Assembly (NCBI GenBank): GCA_001643675.2 | Contig: LSRY02000030.1 | Span: 730,501 to 794,500, forward strand | Direction of reading: 5' to 3' | Source: Monocercomonoides exilis | Taxonomy: Eukaryota > Preaxostyla > Oxymonadida > Polymastigidae | Length of the DNA stretch: 64,000 bases | In this document: positions 54,401-63,617 of the stretch, piece by piece | How positions within the stretch are numbered: position 1 is the stretch's first letter | Layout: every line of letters starts with the position of its first letter | Position numbers and translations under genes: made by a program | The notes under the pieces: generated by a model | Database searches by the model: none | Told to the model about the DNA's origin: nothing | Seen by the model: only the letters and a program-made list of their open reading frames with translations

Positions 54401-56680
54401 CACACCAACCATCGACAGCTGCGACAGCGCCACCACAAACACTGATGATGATATCACATAATTTCCTGTTTTGCTCGTGGTGATCACAACATCCTCCAAT
54501 GAGAGTGACCCACCTCCATCAGATACCACAGCCACATTCGGCGAAGGATTTGTATTTGAGTTACAGTCAACCTTCATGTGCAATAAATCAAGGTGACCTG
54601 TTGACACACTGAACAGCGCTCCAGTTGATGAAAGGGCTCCTGTTCCAATCGAACTCTTATCTTTGCCTTTCCCAATAACTGAAATCTTCTTTGATCCAAT
54701 CTCAATTGTTGTCACCTCGCTTATGTGATTCCCTTCCATCAGGGTGATTGATAAGCTCAATAGTATTTCACACATCTCAAACGCCTTCTTCACTGTAAGG
54801 CATGGAAACGTTTCATTTGCCCCACACAGCTCATACAAGTCATTTCCATTCACAGAAACATATAACGTTTTATCTTTCAACCAATCCTTCTTTTCAGTGT
54901 GTTGAAACATCCAAGAGCCAGAATTCGAAGCATTATATCCATAGCACATTCTCTGTCCATCTGCATTTGTGGTGTAACATTCATGGAACGGATTTCCTGA
55001 AGAATTAAAATATAAATTGTAATTATCCAAGAATACCATATCGTGACCATGTGGTGGATCACCCGAGCATTTGCATTCATGGAAGAAGAGGAAATAGCAA
55101 TAAAGCCCATCGGCTGGCACAGTTAGCTTTATTGGCTCCAAATGAAATCCACCTCCCCTGGTTGATGCATTACACGAAATAAACCTGACGCTTCTAATCT
55201 TGAATTGATTGGGAACATTTTTGCAAAACATGCCTCCGCCCCATATGCCAGTTACAGAACATGAAGTGAAACTGCAGTCAAATACACACGCGCTCTCCCC
55301 TCCTCCACTTTCTGTTCCAATTAAATTTGTTCCTGAAACATTAAAATTTTCGAGAAAGAGTCCTCCTCCATCATTGCTTGCTTTGCAATTCTGGTATTCA
55401 CATCCGCTGATTCTGACACATGAAGATATTGATACTGTAAACAATCCTCCTCCATATTGATTTTGTGCAGTGCAAGCATTGAACACATTATTTTCGATAT
55501 CCACAGATTTAATCCCATAGCACATAATTCCACCTCCACGACTGTGTGCAAAACAATTGTTAAATAAACAATGTGAAACAGAGAGCTCTCCGTTTCCAAG
55601 ATTGTACATGTAAATGGCACCTCCACTCGATATCCCATCTGTGGTGGAATCAGCTTCTCCTGTTGTACTCGATCCACTCCACTCGCACCAAGTGAATGTA
55701 TTCGCTCCATTATCCGTTGTATTCTGTCTCCCAGGGGTCAACTTTCTGTCTGATGTTCCTTCGCATACAACATTCCTTGTTCGACAACACCCAACGAATG
55801 AGGTGTTTGAGGCAGTAAGAAAGGCCAAGGGATTGTTCAGAGAATGAACAATTCCGCCATCATATACATCGCAAACAGAAGAAAATAAGCAGCTGCTCAT
55901 CATGCAAGTGGTTTGGGTTGACGTTGTTGTTGAAGATGAACATGCCTCATTTGCTGTTGAAATGTTGAAAAATGTCATGTGAGACAGAGTTACAAGAGGA
56001 ATAGAAGGGGATGAGAGGAATGGGGCTGATGACACACAAAAAGACGAGAAATGTGATTCACCCAACGAAATAATGGATGACTTTGAAACATCACTGTCAA
56101 ATTGTTCAGAAGTGAAAAGAGGAGGAAATTCATTCAAACCTTCAACATTTGGCTGAATTGAAATGTTCATGAATGACCCAAAACTCCCGTCCAGTTCTAT
56201 CGGAGGAGAATGTTTCTCAACAAAAGGAATGCACTCTTTCATTGAAACAATGCTTCCTTTTTTCGCAACGAGAATCCTTTTTATTCCTTTTTCTCTCATA
56301 ACCAAGCCCATTTCCATGACTGATGAATTGAAGCATTCCAAGCAACCCTCAATTTCACTAAATTGGCAAATGTCAGCTTTCTTCAAAATTCCAATTTCTC
56401 TTCCATATTCTTCTTTGCTTTTTTCATCATCATGATGAAAATCTCTTCCTTCAATTTCACTTCTCTTTTTATTTTCCATCAATCTTCCACAATCTTCTAT
56501 ATTATTAATAAATTCATCATTTGAAGGATTTTCGCTTATTTGAAGCAAATAACCATTCATTTCAATATCTTCTTCTTTTTCTATTTTTTCTCCAATCCAA
56601 CTCGAGTCTTTGGTAATGGAAACAAGATTCACAAAAAGAAAAAATACACTGAAAACTAACATCCCCACTCCTGACAACAT
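47957..56680 (-). CDS. giant surface protein, copy B: beta-helix modules, TM segment, pseudokinase tail
   Basis: A single intronless frame of 2907 codons from ATG with a signal peptide (about residues 5-22). The ectodomain is built of parallel beta-helix (pectin-lyase-like) repeats rich in G-G-G and C-x-F-x-x-C turns. Module heads with C-G-x4-6-P/G-C-x-[ST]-[IV] stand near residues 620, 978, 1346, 1705 and 2107, so modules are about 360-400 residues long. A membrane helix (about 2594-2620) is followed by R-W-R-K and a cytoplasmic tail of 290 residues: Glu/Arg helix, T-P-S-P stretch, then a kinase-like segment without HRD/DFG. The frame ends at TAG 47957-47959 exactly at the Trp of R-W-M-A-P-E. 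Such proteins are presumably displayed at the cell surface; ligand and role are unknown. Many N-x-S/T sites fit glycosylation. Confidence 0.9.
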   Translation of the reverse strand: MLSGVGMLVFSVFFLFVNLVSITKDSSWIGEKIEKEEDIEMNGYLLQISENPSNDEFINNIEDCGRLMENKKRSEIEGRDFHHDDEKSKEEYGREIGILKKADICQFSEIEGCLECFNSSVMEMGLVMREKGIKRILVAKKGSIVSMKECIPFVEKHSPPIELDGSFGSFMNISIQPNVEGLNEFPPLFTSEQFDSDVSKSSIISLGESHFSSFCVSSAPFLSSPSIPLVTLSHMTFFNISTANEACSSSTTTSTQTTCMMSSCLFSSVCDVYDGGIVHSLNNPLAFLTASNTSFVGCCRTRNVVCEGTSDRKLTPGRQNTTDNGANTFTWCEWSGSSTTGEADSTTDGISSGGAIYMYNLGNGELSVSHCLFNNCFAHSRGGGIMCYGIKSVDIENNVFNACTAQNQYGGGLFTVSISSCVRISGCEYQNCKASNDGGGLFLENFNVSGTNLIGTESGGGESACVFDCSFTSCSVTGIWGGGMFCKNVPNQFKIRSVRFISCNASTRGGGFHLEPIKLTVPADGLYCYFLFFHECKCSGDPPHGHDMVFLDNYNLYFNSSGNPFHECYTTNADGQRMCYGYNASNSGSWMFQHTEKKDWLKDKTLYVSVNGNDLYELCGANETFPCLTVKKAFEMCEILLSLSITLMEGNHISEVTTIEIGSKKISVIGKGKDKSSIGTGALSSTGALFSVSTGHLDLLHMKVDCNSNTNPSPNVAVVSDGGGSLSLEDVVITTSKTGNYVISSSVFVVALSQLSMVGVEIKNMNISQSLFSEQDQSPSFSLSSSLFSAGTESTESILANMNVKNVKLTNGDGVVVAKSVAEGETFVVQNVTIEDCESKNGSGGGIKVDLLSPTSKLRVETSATIKRCTSGKYGGGMMLYLADNSIDFSIVSVDFSGCSASLGGNYVFVNGSNSASWGISSSTLNVQHDESKYNELVGYDRSDTTMRLFPLNVYLDSYPDAAHVGKGKDGLGGYDSWFCGFDYYPCATITHAAQVRYPDTNKKIELDSGYELCEAVGMTDGNEWEISCATKGMEVGVKAPENFESSCLIEVQSKCSIRNIKFSVPSALSGASSSSLISSNSTLLTLTDCSVVCPSENPIGYCFVNVVGGKVKVEGLVITETLTFEEHSLIEFGEGVESVVFCGCEVNSVEKRSGDGGWVSGVVGAERDEGKNGIIVIESCVVKGCRCAGGRGGGMSVVVKGEGSVVVNGSCVIDGCEAKGSGESSEGKRKGRGGGMMIVMESRDGSMKMESGGEGLFVFGENNKASYGKDMFVECGGGVLLEWKVNRSSFSFFDSSVIPADVVKLCGSEDGREGEVIPLFVYLYSIGTKLRVDGRGERALDHNHCGFEEFGCLTIDYCVEKRASSNVNEIEVASESRIKNEMKVVSFEIRVSGKEEGMRVIVRDEGSITQNNLIECSKSFEMRYLSFVLNDEMNGKRSGFIHSSSSTSTITITSCSVSFGNDELIGYNVICIEGGGLVVNGFVMEGGVRMNGKLPIVVSNGAELEMNHSRMSGVEVVGGSGGGGGGGCLNVEMGVNGIVNVEESNLSSVCSGGSGMKGGGMMISVGKGGSLEMKNVKYSGCEVPREDVGDGGRGMGGGMFVELPEEIGSFVMEGMEFEGCNAWKGKNVFVSGWDLSEIVNEEHLKWEIKEEELRSLDELCGWERKTTGEEGYVIPLVVYLWRNWSGDGFVSKEKGGDFSGCGFSEAPCSSIDHLISLRYPTLGEGETHIAIVGSGLLSHSISFSSSISESPKVVIEGTKKGTGVTISDEDENDLSDDGSMISSNVSLSFVNVSFTKPSITTHHEVLIESTGTNTLLSVSDCSFGPWRGVAESFGYCVMRVDGGSVVIEGCSLSLISELKGLIAFSPSAGEVTVQNVNISFADVTERSLISMIEDENQMNGDKKVFSNGNKPVLRVVGCSFSNITNDGIGASVIDVGSFEHGMECVMDECSMSSCKSGLSDEGGGMRVVLKSGESVLKVNGSSFSICKCSSETGCGGGLFIDGSDPNANYGNESQIPPLNFKIVNILFVMNEAHVGKDIFVRCHSIEHQINETLFALNYNQESLNSNNSICGRDVWSEGGVDLIPLITFYYSAQVFVSGRGSDSRQCGAQSNPCSSIDCGVEHIQEGVMNAILIDGEGFVRKECVIGDLVVNSLKKTQGIVRLNSKIEKSGEKDCVMEFVNECSVERCSFQFEDGFESTHNYLMKVKNGSMEIQKCEFFFSSDELKLNSSIVSVESGELKIFDSTFRDIHSTRTVLSFHGESEVTIDETSILNIKCEGDIVSIGGKAKVEMKEMGVVNVTLLLEGCVIVIDNAEQEVSVLNSSFGKCVNSVDKGRMMQIRNSKNVRIEACVFDGEKEIEVANEENNRKEGLCKWNGSLVGVEKSNVEMRETTIMKSKGGGLWVSGGNVKIEKGEFENNNPSIEGYPSARRNAICEGNGELNVVSVKGGDGWKDNSSLWILDEGCELGGIATERGSSFFIPVLEEVKNITQPNGDVELMIVGKLLLPCDLSVKMSMKNGDEEEIVRKGIEEEGFVSENEIHTFISCSEWVKVREETEVSVWIVFGKGDSSSATESFIVKNRSESQSNGNERIVEGEKEGKSYWLLIIIIMAVILLIVLIVSVIVTIRWRKAKNENKDLREIVNDTVKKDPKLIEMVTMEMSPEEQWRRAEKEAEKKNDERIKKRIYETNMEHFESSEHLLSESGSTEYILGRDSDKIPQWILEKDEEEETRKRTPSPSISSTSTTDSDSTFVRREDLCPTTSSMSNLVDAMACSSPHEKLIVDLRDSLFMLLHGLNKTKEMAIGTLQEREQTAAQILFWVANLALHSFDEMENGLSSLSTLSPHIVLFSEHMVICIVMHSDLLSSDDSDSSSISSSTVVTSASDDDDSDSLPSSAFEDESLFKKECLR

Positions 56681-57700
56681 CTTCGTTCTGTATCGATGAA
56701 AAAAATAAGATTATTCAATTATTGTGATTTTCAATTTATATAATGGGTGAAAATACTTTTTTTTTATATGTTTTTTTGAAATGAACATTTCATTTTCTTT
56801 TTGAATCGTCATTAAAACACTTCTAATTATTCACTTTTATTTTGTTCAGTGAAAAAATTCTATTGTGGAATGGAAATTGAATTTCACTTATTTATTTTAA
56901 TTAATGAATGTTTAAAATGTGTTCAAAAATTGAACAAACGATATTATGAATTTTAATATTTTTTGTTCATTAAAGAACTGAGAATAATATATATCATATT
57001 TTCATTTCAAATGATTTTCCTATTGTTTTGCGAAAAAAAAATATTGTTTTGGATACAACAAAAAATCGTGTTGATGTTAAAAAAGGTTTCATTTAGATAA
57101 TATCATCATAACCATAATCCTATTGGATTATTGATATTGCTTTTTTACAAAAAACATTCATTAAAAGTTCATCAAAATTTACAGTTTTTTTTCTATCAAA
57201 TTGATTTTGGAATTGATAACAAAAACTAATTTTTTGCATGAAAAATCATTATTAATTCTTTTATAAATAAAGGTTGTTTGAAAATATACTTCAAGTTCTT
57301 TTCCCTCCGTCAAAAATACTAAAAAAGCACTAAATTCATTTAGACATCTTTACAACAATATTTACAATCAACCAGAAAACGAAATACGAATTTCTAATCA
57401 TCACAAACAAATCGCTCTCATTTACAATGACAAACATAAAAAAGAGAAAAACCGAACAAAACTTAAAAATCAGAATACTTAAATATTTTTAATGGTTTTG
57501 AAGTTGAGATTATCAACAAACAAATATAACAGAAAGCTGCTAAAAATAATTGCAAAAAAAAAAAAAAAAATAAAATAAAATAAAATACGATTTCTAAGAC
57601 TTTTCAGTGGATGACATTTTTTCCAAAATAAAATAAAATAAATAAATAAATAAAAATATATAAAAATAAAAAAACATGAGCGCAATAACTCATTTACAAT
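56681..57700. other. AT-rich intergenic stretch
   Basis: 5' flank of copy B and 3' flank of the WIPI gene. It contains A-rich TAAA/TAAAA repeats at about 57,565-57,590 and 57,625-57,675. No gene seen. Confidence 0.6.
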
Positions 57701-59305
57701 TTATAAAGAAGTGCTTAGCAGTGAGTGATGCTCAACTCTTTCACATTTTTTGTTTGAAGAGCCCGATGGAGGAAGTCGAAAATGGAAATAATGTCCATCT
57801 GCAAATGCAACCTAAATATTGTTCGCAAAGAAATTTTCAAAGTTTTTGAAAGAAATAAAAATTTAAGGTTAATAAGAAATGAACAGTGATAAAAAAATAA
57901 AAATAAAAATAAAAACAACAAATCAGCAACTAGTTTTGCAATAAATTTGCAAAAAAGAATGCTGACTTCTTAATTCAAACCTGTATAATTTGATTATCTG
58001 GCTTAAACGAAGAGATATGTTTTGTCTCTGAAATGCCTTCCTGATCAAGTCTTATAAAAGCAATCGACTTTTCACTTTTTCGTTCTCCTTGCAATGAAAA
58101 GATGTGAATCGTCTTCGAGCTAGAAGACACCACAAGCATCGTCCCATCGTCGCTAAACGAGAGAGAATGAATCTCTGCCGTGCGGCCCACGCTAGACCTC
58201 TTCAGCTCCATTATCATCTCCTTTGTCTCAGTGTCCCACACACGAATAATCGTTCCTCTGGCAGACGCTGTCGCCAGCCACTGCCCGTCCTTGCGGAACG
58301 CCAGCGCAACAACCGGATGATCATGGGCCTCTAATATTTGGTAGCTGCCGTATGTCTCTCCATCTACACTCGAAGTTCCGCCTGCTCCACTGGAACTGGA
58401 GGTGCGTGATACAACACTGGGATCATTCAATCGCGCCAAGCATACGTTCCCTTTTGTTGGATCGCAGGGATATGCGAGAATAGGCTTATGAGGACATAGA
58501 GCAATCACGGGTGCGCGTCCAGATAGAGTCTCTGAAGAAAGAGGAGTCGTTTGATCTTCAATATATATATATATATATATATAAATTTATTTTTTATTAT
58601 AATAAATTCAGAGAATTGATGAAATTGACATAAAGAGAAGAATTAGAAAACTTGTGATAAAAATAAATAGAATAGTTCGTACTGAAATACATATCCAATG
58701 TGCAAACAGGCTCAATCTTTTCAAGTGTATAAATAATTATTGATTGCTTCAAAACAACAACCAAGCTATAAAATGACATGGAATATGAAGCAAAAGTTTA
58801 GTGTTATCTTTTGGCAAAAATAATCATCAAAAACAAACTATTGTTGATTCAATTTGACAGATTGAATATCTTCATTAAAACGAAGAAGGCAAATTACTTG
58901 ATCAATTTTGGTGTTGTAAAGATAAAGAACTCGAGGTGTAAAGTTTTCAACACTTGAATCGCAAACAACAGCCAACAATGACGTGGAAAAGAACATTTCA
59001 CAAAGATGAATTGGATGATCAGGAACTGAAAATCTCAACAAATGAAAAGAAAAAACATTTTCACATATAATTGGCAAACATCCTTTTGTACATTGGTCAA
59101 ATGGATCGGTTCTCCAAAGAGTGTATCCAGACTTTGTTCCTACAAGCAAGCATCTTTTTGTTAAAGTCAAATTATAAATAATGTTGAATTTTCAAGAAAA
59201 ATTTGTTAAAAAATTAAAAAAGAAAGCAATCTTATTATAAGCACACGTGTTTGTTTGATTATAGCTTAAAAAAGTTATGTCCTTTGTACGCTCGCGAATT
59301 TGCAT
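57701..59305 (-). CDS. WIPI/Atg18-type beta-propeller (PROPPIN), five exons
   Basis: Exons 59247-59305, 58839-59153, 58683-58765, 57981-58531 and 57701-57811 join to 372 residues, the normal family size. The introns (93, 73, 151 and 169 bp) use donors GTGTGC, GTTTGT, GTACGA and GTTTGA. Family landmarks fall across exon joins: S-Y-N-Q-T-N-T-C-L-L-V-G-T-K-S-G-Y at the start, L-A-T-A-S-A-R-G-T-I-I-R-V-W-D, S-S-K-T-I-H-I-F and the last-blade F-A-D-G-H-Y-F-H-F. PROPPINs bind PI3P/PI(3,5)P2 through F/L-R-R-G and act in autophagosome formation and vacuole/endosome traffic. Here that motif reads L-K-R-S, with extra residues before the next strand (E-L-K-R-S-S-V-G-R), so lipid binding may be altered. 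An (AT)11 microsatellite lies in intron 3. Confidence 0.9.
58561..58582. repeat. (AT)11 microsatellite in an intron
   Basis: Uninterrupted AT repeat inside the third intron of the WIPI gene. Confidence 0.9.
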
Positions 59306-59528
59306 ATGGAGTGGGAACTGCTACGTTTTTTTTATAAACAAACAAAAATTTTTAAAATTAAGTATGGTGTGAAGAATGAAAAGAGTTTTGTTTGAAAATG
59401 AATTAAATTCAAACACATTTTAATTTGAAACAAAAATGTCTCTCAACAGTTTTAATTGATTCTTTTATTTGTCTGTTTTTTGAGATAATATATAGTAAAA
59501 ATGGAAAAATCGATCAAACGAACTTGAA
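59306..59528. promoter_or_regulatory. 223-bp divergent promoter region
   Basis: It separates the ATG of the WIPI gene (minus, 59305) from the ATG of the PH-domain gene (plus, 59529). No specific element recognised. Confidence 0.5.
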
Positions 59529-62500
59529 ATGGAAAAGCCTGTGACATTTTTGCCAACAAGAAGTGGCTTCGGTCAAGAATGTGTTGAAAAAATGCATAAA
59601 GGTTTGATTAATATTTGAATTACAACTAATTTTGCAATACAATTTTCAAAATTGATCTAAACAAAAGGATGCCTTCTTTTGAAACAAGAAACAAACGGAC
59701 TTCATTTGAGATGGCTCGTGCTGGATCAAGATAGCAAGTACATATATTGGCTAAATCCAAAGAAAGACGTTATGCTCATTGATCATGACAATGCAATCCC
59801 TCTTTCAAGTATTAAATCAGTTGTTGTGAGTCAGGACGCTTTGGTTTGATTATTTCTTAAATTTTCTTCACCCATTCATTAATAATTATATGATAATGCT
59901 TGCTTGGATAGGTTTTGAAAGACAAGGAAACAGCAAGTCAGATGGTTGCTGTTTCTGCGTTATCGTTTTCATTTTCAATAAAAGCAGAAAATCAAAATAT
60001 TGACATCTTTTCTCCAACGCAATCGTATGAATTTTCTAAGAATTTTAATTTCATTTTAACTTTTGCAATTTTTAACATTTTCAGCGACTTTGAAACTTGG
60101 ATTGGAGGTTTACGCCATTTGCTTGGAAAGGACAAAGTCCTTCAAGCTCCTATCGAGGCTGGACAGAGACTAAGATCGGTAAATGAGCCTGCATTTCTAT
60201 TAACTCGCTTATCTGAGCTTGTAGAATTAACCGAATCATTATTGAAAGAAGGAGCAATATTGATGGAGATTCGTGCAAAAAGAGAAAGAGAAATTCTAAA
60301 TCTGAATGCCCAAGTTGCTGTATGTGCATTAATTATTGCGTTGCTATTTCATTTAATGATTGCGTCTTGAAATTTTGTTTGATAATGTTTCCATTAAAAA
60401 TAAGGATAACGTAAACCTTGCCAAAAATATGGAGGATCTTTTGCTGAATGTGAAGGAAGATCTGTCTGGGAAGATAGATGCGAAGGCGCAAGTTGTGGAG
60501 GAGCTGAAGAGTCTGCTTAAAGAGCAAGAAGACGTGTGCGGGCAACTGGAAGATGAGAACAACCAGCTTATTGCTGAACTGAATGAATGTGTGGATTCAC
60601 TGAACAAGAAAGACGAGCTGATTGGGCTGATGCAGAAGAAACTGCAGAGAAGAATCGAATTGGAAGGAGCACTGGCCAAAGGAGAAGAGGCAGAAGAAGA
60701 AGTGGAAGAAGGGGAGGAGGATGAGGAAGAAGAAGATGATGATGAAGATGAAGAAGTCGATGTTGCAGCAGCAGCGCAAAGAGAAGTAGGAAAAAGCGGC
60801 AAAAGCGGAGATTTCTCCGAAGAGCAGTACAAGTCCTTGATGAGTGAGTGCACGCATCTGATGCAGCAGTACCAGTGGCTGAGGGAAATGAATGAGAGAC
60901 AAGACGCGAGGAACAAGGAGAACATGCAGCGGCTGCAGGAGATGAAGATTGGGGCAGAGCTGAGGCGGCAGATGGTGGCGAGGGAGATGGCAGAGAGAGC
61001 GCAGGAGAGAGAGAGGAGAAGGAGGGAAGAAGAAGAAGAAGAGGAAGAGGAGGAACTGGAGGAGGAGGAGGAAGAAGAAGAAGAAGGAATAGAAGAAGGA
61101 GATGAGGAAGAGGAAGAGGAAGAGGAAGAAGAGAAAATTGACAATCGATACAGATATGCAGCCCAACCAGCCTACAGCATGGCACATTACAGTGTGCCTG
61201 CTGAAGATGAGGATGAGATGGAAGACGACGAAATTAGACTGAGGGCAGCAGCAGAAAAGGAGTGGAACAAAGAAATGAAGCGGCTGGGAACAACGCCTGT
61301 GCCTCTTCCAGTGTCACGCGCACGCATCCCTCGCTCTTCTTCGCGTGCTTCTGCTTCATACAGAAGTCCCTCGTCATCTCCCTCGTCTCCCTCATGCACA
61401 CGCACTTCTTCCTCTTCTTCCCCGTGTCCTCGCCCTTGTTCCCGTCAGTGCTATCGCAAGACTCCCCTTTGCCAGTGCCAGCACCAATGCCAGCATGAGC
61501 CCCTCGCCCGTAGAGGCGCTGAGAAGGTGAGTCTGCGCTATGTCTCTCCTTCGCCTCGCCCTGAGCTCCTCTCTTCGACTTACTCCTACCCGTCTCGCGT
61601 GCAGCTCCTACAGCAGCAGAACTCGCGCCCTTCGCAGCTCCGCTCGTCTTATCCGGCTTCTCTAACCAGTTCTCGTTCTAATTCCCGTTCTCGTTCTCGC
61701 CCTCTTTCTCGCTCTCGCTCACGTTCTGTTTCACGCCCTCTTTCTGCATCTCGCTCTGCGTCTCGTTCGCGCTCTATCTCTTCCACTGCCAATAACCTGC
61801 TCCAAGTGGCTTATCCATCTTCAAGAACATTCAGTCAGAAGCAGAAGATGGCGATGCATCCACGTGTGGTGCGGTTCCCAGCAGATGCTGTTCCTGTGTC
61901 GTCTGTGAATGTGGTTGTGGATGCAGATGATGATGATGACGATGAGGAAGAGGAGGAGGAATATGATGGCGAAGAGGAAGGAATGGAAGTTGAGGCAATT
62001 GTCAACGAAAACTACGACGATGACGACGAAGAAGAAGAAGATAACAACGACAATGAAGGATATGAATACGATGACAATGAACTGTACTATCAACAGCAGT
62101 ATCCAGTGTATGTGCAGCAATATGTTCCTCCACAGATGCGACAGAGGCCAATCAGCAGAAGCAGCAGCAGCCGAAGAAGACCCACACGAAGTGTTAGCAG
62201 TGCGAGAAATGTGAGGAGTGTTAGTAGAAACAGCAGAAGCAGCAGAAGAAGTGCCAGCAGAAGCAGACAAGGAAGAGGGCAAAGCAGATCTCAGACTCCT
62301 CCTCCTCTTCCTCTTACTTCTTATTCTTATTCTACTTCTTCTATGATGCCATCTTCAATGCAATCACAGTCATATCGTGTGAACAGATACCCTGTCGAAG
62401 AGAGTAGTGGCAGCAGCAGCAGCAAATTGAGTATGCTTCAGAATGAGCTGGAGAGGATAAGGCAGCTGAGAGAGAGGCCAGCCAGTGCCAGTCAGAGAGG

Positions 62501-62918
62501 GAGGTCGCTGTATGGCAGAGGGGCTGGCTCGAATATTTCTCCATCGCCTTATGGAAATATCACTCAAACACAAACACAAACACAGAAGCAATCACAATTG
62601 CCTCCTCGTCCAGTGAAATCTGATGATGATTATGTGTTTCCTTCATCATCATCAGTGCATGTGCCTGACACAGAGCGCAGACCTTTGCGCCAGCTGAGGT
62701 CGAATTATCGCTCTCCTTCTGTGTCTTCTGTGAAATCAACCCGTTCAGCTCGTTCTGTGTCATCCCGTGCATCGAGAAGAGACAGAAGAAAGAGAAGAAA
62801 TGAGTATGAGTACAGAAAAGGGGAGGTGGCTGTGATTCCGCAGGAGGCGTATAAGAGGATGTGTGCAACAGCTGGGGTGAGGCCGACGTCGAGACTGGGG
62901 AAGAGAAGAGGGTATTAG
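59529..62918 (+). CDS. PH-domain protein with coiled coil, acidic and Arg/Ser-rich regions, five exons
   Basis: Exons 59529-59601, 59668-59843, 59912-60024, 60085-60319 and 60405-62918 give 1036 residues with closed phases. Introns are 66, 68, 60 and 85 bp. Residues about 20-140 form a pleckstrin-homology-like fold: G-C-L-L-L-K-Q at strand 1, L-R-W-L-V-L at strand 2, and the closing helix D-F-E-T-W-I-G-G-L-R-H-L-L. A coiled coil (about 165-330) is interrupted by Glu/Asp runs. A long disordered part follows with S-R-S-R-S-R repeats, a second acidic block and a basic end. PH domains of this kind bind lipids or small GTPases; with the coiled coil a scaffold at membrane or cytoskeleton is likely. 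The third intron is 60 bp without a stop, so it is invisible to frame-based gene finding. Confidence 0.85.
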
Positions 62919-63617
62919 ATTTGAGAGGGAGGGGAGGAGAAGAAGGAGAAAGAGAAAGAGAAAGAGGGGAAGAGAGAGAGGATAGAGAAGAGAAAGAGAA
63001 GAGAAAGAGAAGAGAAAGAGAAGAAGAAAGAATGCTAATGAAAAAATTTATTACGAACATATGTTTGAAAAACATTGTGAAATGAAAAATTATTTTTAAA
63101 ATGACGTGATGGTCTGAATGGAAAAGGAAGGGATAGCCTTTAACAAAATAATTATAAAGAAAAAAATATATGACTAGAAAACATGAAAGATACTGTACAT
63201 TTTGCTGAAAAAAGATAACTGTTTTGATTTCTAATGAATTGAGTAGATTTTAATTTTATTTGATTTCATTGGTTCGAATTGTACAGTTCTTGATCGCTTG
63301 TCCAGTGTAAAATAACCAAAAGATATCTCCTTTAATCTTTCTGAACATCTTTTAATTCTATTTCTATTCATTCTAAGCTCAGTTTTTTATTGTCTGTTCA
63401 TTATTTTTGTTTTTCTGAAGATCAAATTATCGCCTTTTATTCATAACACTGCGCTATAAATATTTTTGTAATATATCAACATATAAATATCATTATTGAT
63501 GAACATAATTTGGCAAATTTGCAAAATAATAAAAATTCAAAAAAAAAGTTATCATTTTATAAATTACGGTACATATCCGTTTGAAAAATCGATTTAAGTG
63601 TCCAAAGGAGCACTTGC
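62919..63617. other. intergenic stretch with GA-rich repeat
   Basis: 62,920-63,030 is a GAGAAA/GAAGAG purine tract directly after the stop codon. The rest is AT-rich with no gene seen. Confidence 0.6.

Noticed and set aside
49057-56435. Many plus-strand Pro/Ser/His-rich frames opposite copy B
   Set aside because: They mirror the biased codon use of the minus-strand giant gene and lack domains or starts.
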